DNA from: a virus
IMG/VR virus record: IMGVR_UViG_3300032093_000762
Span: 1 to 25,470 of that record
DNA length: 25,470 nt
Direction: 5' to 3' (one strand)
Shown here: positions 18,426 to 25,470 of the stretch, one piece after another
Position numbering within the stretch: position 1 is the stretch's first letter
How the letters are laid out: the number at the start of each line of letters is the position of its first letter
Program-made: the position numbers and the translations under genes
Notes under the pieces: model-generated
What the model saw: the letters and a program-made list of their open reading frames with translations, nothing else
Databases searched by the model: none
Told to the model about the DNA's origin: nothing

Positions 18426-19406
18426 CTAAACGGTGATAATCTCACCCCGGAATTGGAATGAGTCATCACTAAACTTTAATGCCAACTCCGGTTGAAGCAA
18501 AACCCCATCTTTAAATGTTAGCACTGCGATCGCAGACTGCCAGTTCACTCTACGACCCTCTAGGTAGTTAACAAACGGGCCATCCCTAGAAGAATCTGCG
18601 GTCATGCCATGCCTTACACCGTACCGTCTGCCTCTCCTATCGTCATAACAAACCACCTCGGCTCGGTGGTCGTGACCTGTAACGATATTCACACCTGATT
18701 TAACAGTGTTGTTGTATCCAGCATGGACACCACCGTTTTCACGGTGCCTGATCTCCGTGTGAGAGTCTTCGCCCTGGTTGATAGTCACGAACCAAGCTGG
18801 CGTCCACATGGGAAGATGGTCTTTCAGGTGTATCCCAAACACGCCTTTGTACTCAGGAGCTACAGAAGCTAGTCTAGTCTCAAAGCGCAGATCGTGATTC
18901 CCTGCACACCAAATACGCTTAGAGTTAGGAGAGGCTTTGAGTATCTCGTCAGAACGGTCTTTAACGGTTTCCAGTTCTTCTTTGACCGCTGGCTTGTTTT
19001 CCCACCCGATCGAAGGGTGTCGGGAAATTGACGCACCATCGAAAGCGTCACCATTCCATATTTGAGCAAAAGGTTTAAACTTCTTGGAGAGGTAGCAGTA
19101 AGCCCTGTGCATTACCGGGATATGCCCAGGCCAATAATGCTGATCCCCTGCTATAAGAACAACCCCGTTTTCTATCTGAAGTGAAACTTCAACGCGGTCA
19201 GCAGATATCTGCATGGACTGGTCGTATTTTTGGCGACCAGCGTAATCTACTAAAATTAAACGGATATCGTAGGCTTGCTCTATACGCCTACGTCTACTTC
19301 TTACTGCGGTTTCTGAACATTTCAGAATACTAGCTACTAGCTTGGTGCTTTTGTTGGCGTTCCAGATCTGGATGAATTCCTCATCGCTGCATTTCGGCGA
19401 AGACAT
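18426..19406 (-). CDS. calcineurin-like metallophosphoesterase with N-terminal HTH
   Basis: This 326-residue protein has the metal-binding motifs of the calcineurin-like family in order: GDQH (D88, H90), NGDAFDG (D120), GNHD (N170-H171-D172), H228 in VHAG, and TGHDHR (H245, H247). Residues 7-45 look like a helix-turn-helix with a basic recognition helix (TAVRSRRRRIE), so it may act on or bind DNA. Phage relatives include phosphatases and nucleases; the substrate here is unknown. It overlaps the preceding gene by one base (TAATG) with GAGAGG before the start. It is the last late gene before the terminator. Confidence 0.85.
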   Translation of the reverse strand: MSSPKCSDEEFIQIWNANKSTKLVASILKCSETAVRSRRRRIEQAYDIRLILVDYAGRQKYDQSMQISADRVEVSLQIENGVVLIAGDQHYWPGHIPVMHRAYCYLSKKFKPFAQIWNGDAFDGASISRHPSIGWENKPAVKEELETVKDRSDEILKASPNSKRIWCAGNHDLRFETRLASVAPEYKGVFGIHLKDHLPMWTPAWFVTINQGEDSHTEIRHRENGGVHAGYNNTVKSGVNIVTGHDHRAEVVCYDDRRGRRYGVRHGMTADSSRDGPFVNYLEGRRVNWQSAIAVLTFKDGVLLQPELALKFSDDSFQFRGEIITV

Positions 19407-19657
19407 TACTTTCCTCTCTTAGCTCTCTTTAAGACCTTCTTGGAAATAATCATCCCTTTAGGTATCTGCATCCACCCCACGAAGTCTTCGCCCGAGTAGG
19501 TGTGACCTATTATGACGTACTTTTTGTTCTCGGAAATTAAAAACCCAACAGAAATAACCACTTGCGGCTCAAACTTGACCTCTCTTGCTTCCTGCCAACC
19601 CGCGTCACTAGAGGCATCGTCCCAAGTGATCTCAACTAGCGGGTACTGATAGTTCAT
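19406..19657 (-). CDS. conserved phage hypothetical protein, 83 aa
   Basis: A beta-rich small protein with LVEITWDDASSDAGWQEARE near the start, VVISVGFLISENKKYVIIG in the middle, and a basic end (SKKVLKRAKRGK). I recall this pattern in many phage genomes near lysis or replication genes, with no known function. It is coupled by ATGA to the 55-residue gene upstream and by TAATG to the phosphoesterase downstream. Confidence 0.65.
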   Translation of the reverse strand: MNYQYPLVEITWDDASSDAGWQEAREVKFEPQVVISVGFLISENKKYVIIGHTYSGEDFVGWMQIPKGMIISKKVLKRAKRGK

Positions 19658-19821
19658 TGGATAGTCACCGGACTCTCTAATAATCCAATCCCAACGGCTC
19701 CAACAAGAATTAAAACCTTCCCATCTGACAAACTTAAATGAAGCCCATCTTCATAGACATCGATAGATACCACTTCCCTGCCAATTACCTCATTAGACAA
19801 TTCTTCAATGGTATCTAGCAT
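19654..19821 (-). CDS. hypothetical protein, 55 aa
   Basis: Direct translation from the ATG at 19821 gives a 55-residue beta-rich protein. It has VVSIDVYEDGLHLSLSDGKV and then a hydrophobic Gly-rich strand (LILVGAVGIGLL). The start lies 17 bases inside the lysozyme gene and the end overlaps the next gene by ATGA. Without it there would be an otherwise empty gap in a tightly packed operon, which supports it. Family unknown. Confidence 0.6.
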   Translation of the reverse strand: MLDTIEELSNEVIGREVVSIDVYEDGLHLSLSDGKVLILVGAVGIGLLESPVTIQ

Positions 19822-20293
19822 TTAAGTATATGGCCCGTTCGTCATTCCTGCGTTTAATTAAACCAGGTAACTCTCTACCACCGGCCTTAGTCCACATCAA
19901 AAAGGCATCCGCTGCGCCTTCAAAATCCCCACGGTTATGCCTCATCCTGATACTAGATCTTTGGAGATTCCCTAAGCCTACGTTGAAAGCAAAGGAAACC
20001 AGCGCATCAAAGCGAGACTGATTAAGACCAGTAGGGCAAAGTCTAAGAACACCCTGCTCAAACCTGCGTAAATCGTCCGTAAGGAGCTTATCCACTTCAT
20101 CTGGTGTCAAGACCCTATCCCATCCCTCGGGGATCGCCAAAGCCTTCCTAGACTCGATTGGAACAGATATATGCGAAGGGTCGATTACGTGCCCTACACC
20201 AACCGTCCAGAGTAATGCAGGACAGCGGTAAGGCTTAAATTTAACTCCCTCGTGGTGTTTAATAACCCTTATGACTTCAGGGCTGACTTTCAT
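19805..20293 (-). CDS. endolysin, GH24 (T4-type) lysozyme
   Basis: This 162-residue enzyme cuts the glycan backbone of peptidoglycan. The catalytic triad is E15-(8)-C24-(5)-T30, the Cys variant of the usual E-D/C-T spacing, followed by VGVGH. The later GLNQSRFDALVSFAFNVG and GLIKRRNDER motifs are typical of GH24. There is no signal peptide or anchor at the N-terminus, so it should need a holin for release. The holin-like genes directly upstream fit that need. Confidence 0.92.
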   Translation of the reverse strand: MKVSPEVIRVIKHHEGVKFKPYRCPALLWTVGVGHVIDPSHISVPIESRKALAIPEGWDRVLTPDEVDKLLTDDLRRFEQGVLRLCPTGLNQSRFDALVSFAFNVGLGNLQRSSIRMRHNRGDFEGAADAFLMWTKAGGRELPGLIKRRNDERAIYLNARYH

Positions 20294-20775
20294 TTCTTAC
20301 TAAACGCCTGGGTTCCAAACCAAAACGCCACCACAGATGCCCAAATCAGTTGCGTTTCATCATCCCACAGTTGGTCTAAAACCACGGTAAAGTCAGCCTC
20401 GACTTTTGTGGCGTACCAAAAACCAGCGACTTCCACGAAGCAGAAGATCAGGAAAAGCCCGTAGGTAATGGCAGGACGCACTGAGGCGCGAAGATTCACG
20501 ACCCACTGACTCGCACCCTTCCCGATCTCGATATCGTGCTTGTAGAGGGATTCTCGCTCCTGAACTGCGGTCTGTAAGGCAATCTGATCCGTCCTGATTT
20601 CCTCGACTCGCTGCTGTGCAACAAAGCCGAGTTTAACCATCTCCAGCTCTTTTTCCTTCTGTAAGTTAGCGAGTGCTAACTCATGTTTCTTGTCCGACTT
20701 ATCTTGGAAGAAGTCTAAGAGTTTAGGAAGCCCACCGGCGAGGAAAGATACGAGAGTCGAGAGTAGGGTAATCAT
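20290..20775 (-). CDS. 3-TM holin-like protein
   Basis: This 161-residue protein has an N-terminal hydrophobic stretch (about 1-21). A long charged coiled coil (24-95) follows, then two further membrane segments at about 103-124 (TYGLFLIFCFVEVAGFWYA) and 141-158. This matches the family I know as holin of 3TMs, also found with gene-transfer-agent release genes. It overlaps the lysozyme by ATGA, the classic holin/endolysin arrangement. It should permeabilise the inner membrane for lysozyme export. Confidence 0.75.
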   Translation of the reverse strand: MITLLSTLVSFLAGGLPKLLDFFQDKSDKKHELALANLQKEKELEMVKLGFVAQQRVEEIRTDQIALQTAVQERESLYKHDIEIGKGASQWVVNLRASVRPAITYGLFLIFCFVEVAGFWYATKVEADFTVVLDQLWDDETQLIWASVVAFWFGTQAFSKK

Positions 20776-21122
20776 TCGCCTTCCTTTTTCATGGTCACGG
20801 TGTCTTGACCTTTTGAAACTGTTACGCGCTCACCGTCTACCTGGACTTGCATGGGTTCTTTCTGGTCGAGCCTTTGGATTAGGTCTGCAATCACCTTAAA
20901 CTCAGGCTTTTCCTCTTTCTCTTTTGTTCCAGCAACACCGTTCATCATGGAAATCAACGCGGTCAGAGAAGCACCTAAAAGCCCCATCACCGCAGCCATT
21001 TTGGTTTCCTCAAGGACAATAGAAGCCAATACACCAACGCAGACAATTAAAGTGATGTAAGCAAGACCCTGCTTACCAATGGCTTTCCCTGCGACCTCTT
21101 TAGCGGATTCAGATTCCATCAT
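20772..21122 (-). CDS. two-TM membrane protein, holin-like
   Basis: Hydrophobic segments at about residues 19-38 (LAYITLIVCVGVLASIVL) and 44-62, joined by a short loop, are followed by a cytoplasmic tail rich in Lys and Glu. Size and topology fit a class II holin or an antiholin paired with the 3-TM protein. It overlaps both neighbours by four bases. Two adjacent ATGs (21122, 21119) are possible starts, reminiscent of dual-start holins, although they differ by just one residue. Confidence 0.55.
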   Translation of the reverse strand: MMESESAKEVAGKAIGKQGLAYITLIVCVGVLASIVLEETKMAAVMGLLGASLTALISMMNGVAGTKEKEEKPEFKVIADLIQRLDQKEPMQVQVDGERVTVSKGQDTVTMKKEGE

Positions 21123-21343
21123 TTAACCTTGAATGACTGAATTGCGAGAAATACGCCACCAATGAACGTCCCGATTACGATCAAAGGTTTGGCAAACCTA
21201 GCCAACCATTCGAGAACAAGAAAAGCGCCGCGAGCAGCTTCAAAAGCGTGAACTATATCTTTTGTGTTTGCTTCTACTCGGTCAACCTTTTGCTCTACTG
21301 CGACAAGACGATCGTAAATCTCACGGTGGCTGATATCTTCCAT
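21119..21343 (-). CDS. coiled-coil protein with C-terminal membrane segment, 74 aa
   Basis: From the ATG at 21343 the product begins MEDISHREIYDRLVAVEQKV, a coiled coil to about residue 40. A membrane span at 52-68 follows (KPLIVIGTFIGGVFLA) and a short basic end. The layout is like XhlA-type lysis accessory proteins. An earlier in-frame start at 21406 reads through the previous gene and is less likely; GAGG lies seven bases before 21343. With the next two genes it forms a lysis cassette. Confidence 0.55.
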   Translation of the reverse strand: MEDISHREIYDRLVAVEQKVDRVEANTKDIVHAFEAARGAFLVLEWLARFAKPLIVIGTFIGGVFLAIQSFKVK

Positions 21344-21345
21344 GA

Positions 21346-23166
21346 TTATTCCTCGGCAGATGAAATGGCGGCTGCTGGTAATGCGCGTTGAACGACAGGA
21401 TTCCAAAGTTCGCTAGAACTAAGAACGTTTAATACTTTGTTTCTTTCAGACGTTGGTAAAGTAGAAAGCAATTCATTCGCGCTTTTACCTGACCTCATGG
21501 CATTTTCTAAAGCCTTAAGAGTTGCACGATTAACTTTCTGCTCAAACTCTTTCAATCCTTCTCTAGCAATGGTGACTTTTGCGCTTAACAACGGAGGCAG
21601 AGGAATGCCAAGCATTTTTGCTTGGTTTTCGGCAAAGATATCAGCTAACGGTTTCCCACCCATTTTTGCCAATACTGAAACTCTAAGGTCTTTATCAACA
21701 TTATCAGCAAGTTTTAAAAACTCAAGAGCAGGACTTTTGGGACGCTGACCACCCATTTCTTTAATAAAGTCATTTCTTCCTGGGCCAAAAATACTTTCAA
21801 CGGCATCAGGATCATTGCCTTTAATTAAATTAACAAACCCTTTTTTATCTCCGGAGACATATAAGTTACGGGCATAATCAGCCATCTGTTTTTGTTCAAT
21901 GGCTTTCATGCCTTTTTCAAAAGTCTCAAGATAGTTAGGAAACTTTGTTCCTCCAGCAGAAACTATAACTTCGTCAATAATTGGCTTGATATCGCTTAAA
22001 ACAGTTTGAGCTAGACGTTTTCTTGCGCTATCAGATGCGCCAGGGTTTAAGTCAGCAATTGCTGAAGCCACACCATTTTTTCTGATTGCATACAAAGCCT
22101 CTGGTGAAATATTTCCAGCATCATCAGTTTGCGATGCAATTAGTTCTTCAATTCTCCTAATAGCACCAGCGGCATCTCTATTGGTTGCTATATCAGGGTC
22201 TGATAATTTAGATACTAATCGAGCTGATACATCTTTAGAGTTGATTGGCGTTAAACCAGCGCGAACTTGCTCAAATGCTTGTTCACGAATTGGAGTTGTA
22301 ATTTTGTTTAACGCTGCTTTTGCTGATTTTTGAACAGCGCTCGATCCGGAGATACTAGTTCCTCCAGCGAGTCTATTTAAAGCGTCAGTAACTTCAGCCT
22401 CTTGTACGGCAAGTCTACGAGTCCACCAGCTACCAGTGTTTGAAGTCCTAGAAAGATTGTCCAGAGCTTGCCATGCTGCATTATCAATTCCAGCAGCAGC
22501 TTGACCAGCGGTTTCACCTTGCGATGCAGCAAGGTTAGCCGCTTTGATAGCGTTAATGTCTCCACCAGCAACATCTCTAGCAATTTTTGCAGCTTTTACA
22601 TCACCAAGTTTCCCCGCCAAAGCATCGTATAACCATCCAGAACCTTGCGCTAACTTTTTAACAACAGGTGCTGCAACACCTGGGATCGCTGCGCCGATAA
22701 CGGCTCCAGTAGTAGCTGCTTGCCCAAAGTCTTTTTCTTCTGGACTAATAATTTCTCCAGCACCAGCACCTGCCGCACCAGTAACAGCGCCACCAAATAA
22801 CCTTTGAGCAACTGTAGGAGCAGCACCGCCACGGCCAGCAAAACCAGCGCTTGAAAGAACAGGAGCAAGCGCCCTAGTTGCCCCGAATAAACCAGCAGCA
22901 GCGCCCAAAGCGGGAGCAGCGGCAATACCTAAAGCCGTTTGTGCAAGAGGTGTAGTAATGTCACGCCTAATAGCCAAATTTTCAGCTTGGCGCTGCTCTG
23001 GAGTCATAACTCGGCGTCGAGCTAATATTCTTCCAGTTACAGCAGACGTATCCTCTTGTTGCGGAGCGGAAGCGCTCATTCCTGACAAAGCGGCAGTTAT
23101 CTGCGCCTCCGACATTCCATCAGGAAACTCTACGACATCATTGCCAACTTGAATGTATTGCGGCAT
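21346..23166 (-). CDS. putative ejection / internal virion protein, 606 aa
   Basis: The N-terminus has QVGNDVVEFPDGMSEAQIT, a segment common at the start of large phage virion proteins. Residues 75-180 are very rich in Ala and Gly and could insert in membranes. The remainder is helical with Ala/Lys/Asp repeats. This composition resembles the DNA-ejection proteins of P22 and T7, which form a channel across the envelope. No enzyme motif is seen. It starts two bases after the stop of the preceding virion gene. Function is by analogy. Confidence 0.6.
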   Translation of the reverse strand: MPQYIQVGNDVVEFPDGMSEAQITAALSGMSASAPQQEDTSAVTGRILARRRVMTPEQRQAENLAIRRDITTPLAQTALGIAAAPALGAAAGLFGATRALAPVLSSAGFAGRGGAAPTVAQRLFGGAVTGAAGAGAGEIISPEEKDFGQAATTGAVIGAAIPGVAAPVVKKLAQGSGWLYDALAGKLGDVKAAKIARDVAGGDINAIKAANLAASQGETAGQAAAGIDNAAWQALDNLSRTSNTGSWWTRRLAVQEAEVTDALNRLAGGTSISGSSAVQKSAKAALNKITTPIREQAFEQVRAGLTPINSKDVSARLVSKLSDPDIATNRDAAGAIRRIEELIASQTDDAGNISPEALYAIRKNGVASAIADLNPGASDSARKRLAQTVLSDIKPIIDEVIVSAGGTKFPNYLETFEKGMKAIEQKQMADYARNLYVSGDKKGFVNLIKGNDPDAVESIFGPGRNDFIKEMGGQRPKSPALEFLKLADNVDKDLRVSVLAKMGGKPLADIFAENQAKMLGIPLPPLLSAKVTIAREGLKEFEQKVNRATLKALENAMRSGKSANELLSTLPTSERNKVLNVLSSSELWNPVVQRALPAAAISSAEE

Positions 23167-23168
23167 GA

Positions 23169-24419
23169 TTAAATATCCTCAAGTCTTCCCGTTACGGGGT
23201 TAAATCTTTTAGTTGGCTTTGGTTGTGGAGCAGGTGAAGGAACGGGGGTAGGAGATTGCCCTTCTGGTTGTTTCCCAATTTTTCCAAGCGCAGCATTACG
23301 CCAGTTACTATAAGAACTCTTAATTTGATTTAAGTTTTTCTCTAGCGTTTTTGCATCCTGTGCCTGATCTAACGAAGCAATTGCAGACTGCAATGCTTCA
23401 AGTTCTTTTACAGCGACTTGACCTAACGCACCTCCAGTAGGACTTGCGTTGCGCATTTGCTGCAATTGGTCAAATCCAAGCCTAGCCTTAATAGTCCCAA
23501 GAGTATTAGCCAATTCTTTTGCTGGTGTTCCAGGAACCACAGATAAAATGCTTCCAAAACCAGTGGTAGTAACCCCTAACAGTTTTTGAGCTTCATCAAT
23601 TTTATTTAAGACAATCTCTGTTCCTTGAACAACACCTTCAGCAGATGCTAATTGTTTATCAATTGCGTCTTGTTTTTTCTGACGCGCTGTATCAATTTTC
23701 TCCTGTAGTAGTTGTCGTTGTAGATCATTAGTAGCAGATCTAAGCCCCATGTTTAACTGAGCCATTTCGCGCCTAAATTCACGATCACGTTCAGCCTCTG
23801 CTGCGCGACGTTCAGCTTTTTCTGCTTCCATCCTACGGCGTTCTTCAGCTTGCGCCTGAATAGTCGAGCGACGCTCTATTGCCTGTAGAACAGTTTTAGG
23901 GTCACCATACCGACGCAGGACTGTTTGAATTTGTTCTTCGCTTGCGTTTTCAGGCAATTGCCCTAACGCTTGCTGCAACTGATTTTCCCGAGCCTGAGTC
24001 ATCTGCAATGATTGCAATTGACCTTGTCGCAAACCTGCTTCAGCGGCACGTTGCTCCGTAAGGGCTTGAGATTCAATAGCCCTGCGTTGTAAGTCACCTA
24101 AAGCCGCAGCAAGTCTAGGATTGCCCATTTCTGCTGCCATCCTTGCGCCAGCAGCAATAGACTCAGGGTCGTTTTGGTCTACATTACGAAGAATCTGTTG
24201 TTGTTGAGCAATCATCCGTAACTGAGGATCTTCAACACCTAACAGAGAGCCAACACCTCGACCAATGCCTTGACCGGCTTGGAAAGCACTCATCCTTGCA
24301 GCTTGCAGAGGATTTAATTGTGCGAATTGGAATGCGGCACTCTGATCTGCCGCACGTTGAGCTTGTTGGTAAGATTCTGGCGTAAGGCCAAACAAACCTA
24401 AGATTTCACTTTGGGCCAT
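23169..24419 (-). CDS. putative internal virion protein, Gln-rich coiled coil, 416 aa
   Basis: Residues 1-80 hold LFGLTPESYQQAQRAADQSA and a short Gly-rich loop. Residues 90-260 are a long Gln/Arg/Glu-rich coiled coil with AEERRRMEAEKAERRAAEAE at its core. The C-terminus is Pro-rich (SPTPVPSPAPQPKP) and ends with a beta-like KRFNPVTGRLEDI tail. This fits an elongated ejection protein in the same set as its neighbours. No catalytic motif is visible. Confidence 0.55.
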   Translation of the reverse strand: MAQSEILGLFGLTPESYQQAQRAADQSAAFQFAQLNPLQAARMSAFQAGQGIGRGVGSLLGVEDPQLRMIAQQQQILRNVDQNDPESIAAGARMAAEMGNPRLAAALGDLQRRAIESQALTEQRAAEAGLRQGQLQSLQMTQARENQLQQALGQLPENASEEQIQTVLRRYGDPKTVLQAIERRSTIQAQAEERRRMEAEKAERRAAEAERDREFRREMAQLNMGLRSATNDLQRQLLQEKIDTARQKKQDAIDKQLASAEGVVQGTEIVLNKIDEAQKLLGVTTTGFGSILSVVPGTPAKELANTLGTIKARLGFDQLQQMRNASPTGGALGQVAVKELEALQSAIASLDQAQDAKTLEKNLNQIKSSYSNWRNAALGKIGKQPEGQSPTPVPSPAPQPKPTKRFNPVTGRLEDI

Positions 24420-24431
24420 GATTATTTCCTA

Positions 24432-25460
24432 TCAAAGAAAACCAAAGGTTCCAGAACCCAAAGAGCCTGGTACGGTAGATATTGGTGATGCCGGACTACC
24501 AAACAGAGAACTGAAATTAAATCCCGGCATACTACTTGCGGATTGACCCATGCCAGAATAGAACGACGCCAGAGGACTAAAGCCCATCGGCCCCATCCTG
24601 TTTTGCGCGGCAGTCATACCACCAGTAAATAACGCTTGAGCACCTTGAGGATTAGCAATCCTTCCACCCAACGAAGAACCAATCGTCAGCGGCTCCATGC
24701 CAAGCTGTTCAATCGAGCCAACCGTTCCGAGAGAGGTGCTAAACGGAGCAAGTGCGCTAGTAACACCTTGACCATATCCACCAAGCAATCCTGCGCCAGT
24801 GCTAAACAATCCTGCACCATATGCGGTATTGCGTCGACCTTCCTCCATTGCTTGAGCAGCAAGCGCGGCGTCTTGTTGAGCCAGGGCGTTGTAGTAGGCT
24901 TCCATCTCAGGAGAAGCTGCGCGTAATCCCTCCCCACCACCAGGCCGAAGTCCTGTACCACCTACAGATAATCCACCCCTGCCGGTCTGGAATAAGCGGT
25001 TTTGCAGTTGAGCAAATTGGCGCTCTCTGGAAGGTGCCAAAAGCTCTTGTTGCTGTGCAATATACCGTTCTGCGGCTTGTTGTGGAGACTCGGCAAGATA
25101 TTGCTGACCTAAGTTAAACAGTCCGGTGGCGGCAGAGGTTAAAGGAGCATAAAGATCTGGTGCCTGTTCTGCAAAGGTAAGATTCTGGCCGGTAAGGGCC
25201 ATGATCCTGTCTTGCAAAGCTCGTAGTTCAGGAGATACCGTGTATTCAGCAGAGGAAACACGACCAGTCTCAGGATCGTATCCAAATTGAGATGACCCGA
25301 ACCTAGTGGTAATCCCAATCGGACGAAACCTGGCTTCTTCAGCCGCGAGTCTGGCCGCTTCGTTCTGAGCATTAGCGGCAACATCTGCCGCGTATTGCGC
25401 TTGGGATTGAGCTTTCCTTGCGCCGAGGAAACTCAGTGCGCCGCCTACTAAATTACCCAT
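24432..25460 (-). CDS. putative ejection / virion protein, 342 aa
   Basis: The protein begins MGNLVGGALSFLGARKAQSQ, a hydrophobic Gly-rich start followed by an Ala-rich helix. This pattern is typical of the smallest P22-type ejection protein and of related virion proteins with a membrane-active N-terminus. The middle is Gln-rich helical. The last 120 residues are Gly/Ser/Pro-rich and low in structure. It is the first of three consecutive virion proteins and starts 11 bases before the window end, so its upstream neighbour is not visible. Confidence 0.6.
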   Translation of the reverse strand: MGNLVGGALSFLGARKAQSQAQYAADVAANAQNEAARLAAEEARFRPIGITTRFGSSQFGYDPETGRVSSAEYTVSPELRALQDRIMALTGQNLTFAEQAPDLYAPLTSAATGLFNLGQQYLAESPQQAAERYIAQQQELLAPSRERQFAQLQNRLFQTGRGGLSVGGTGLRPGGGEGLRAASPEMEAYYNALAQQDAALAAQAMEEGRRNTAYGAGLFSTGAGLLGGYGQGVTSALAPFSTSLGTVGSIEQLGMEPLTIGSSLGGRIANPQGAQALFTGGMTAAQNRMGPMGFSPLASFYSGMGQSASSMPGFNFSSLFGSPASPISTVPGSLGSGTFGFL

Positions 25461-25470
25461 AATCTTATCA

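Noticed and set aside
22377-22925. Alternative Leu-rich frames inside the 606-residue virion gene
   Set aside because: Leu-rich runs arise from the shifted frame of Ala/Gly-rich codons. There are no ribosome sites, and the main frame is uninterrupted.

Overview
This window looks like roughly half or more of the genome of a tailed double-stranded DNA phage, most likely a podovirus of P22-like architecture infecting a Gram-negative host. The grounds are a terS-terL-portal run, a portal with a long C-terminal helical tail, three large Ala/Gln-rich virion proteins that resemble ejection proteins, a GH24 lysozyme beside holin-like proteins, and lambda/P22-style recombination genes (NinG, ERF). Genes are tightly packed, many share 4-base ATGA overlaps, and many have clear GGAGG-type ribosome sites. 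I see no integrase and no confident repressor, so a lytic lifestyle is possible. The window is partial, however: no major capsid or tail-tube gene is visible.

Layout. (1) 1-7574, minus strand: late genes. In the direction of transcription they run terS, terL, portal, a 939-residue collagen-containing fibre, then small genes and an FmdB-like zinc ribbon. (2) 7575-7893: a divergent control region with a regular array of GTGAC/GTCAC sites. (3) 7894-9511, plus strand: small accessory genes separated by three intrinsic terminators, including a GP88-family protein and two tiny membrane peptides. (4) 9711-14368, minus strand: a coupled early/replication operon. It holds DUF5710, a QueD-like protein, a zinc-finger protein, a DpdA-like guanine transglycosylase, replication-type proteins, MazG, NinG, a DksA-like protein and HTH proteins. 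(5) 14369-14885: about 500 bases of non-coding DNA with two long nested hairpins, a strong rightward promoter with a palindromic operator, and a weaker leftward promoter candidate. (6) 14886-18367, plus strand: the recombination operon. It holds a chimeric gene, ERF annealing protein, YqaJ exonuclease, an SSB-like protein, tRNA-Leu(UAA) and several zinc ribbons. (7) 18426-25460, minus strand: phosphoesterase, lysozyme, holins and virion proteins, ending at a leftward terminator at 18349-18374.

How it fits together. The late genes at both ends lie on the same strand. On a circular or circularly permuted map, late transcription from terS would run off the left end through unseen head and tail genes, re-enter at the right end, and stop at 18374. 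The two early operons diverge from 14375-14885. The most interesting points are a DpdA/QueD-like pair that suggests 7-deazaguanine DNA modification, the structured non-coding region, and a gene built by partial tandem duplication of the ERF locus. Four genes and two micro-genes under 60 residues were found by direct translation (12069, 16903, 17752, 19654, 9086, 9172).
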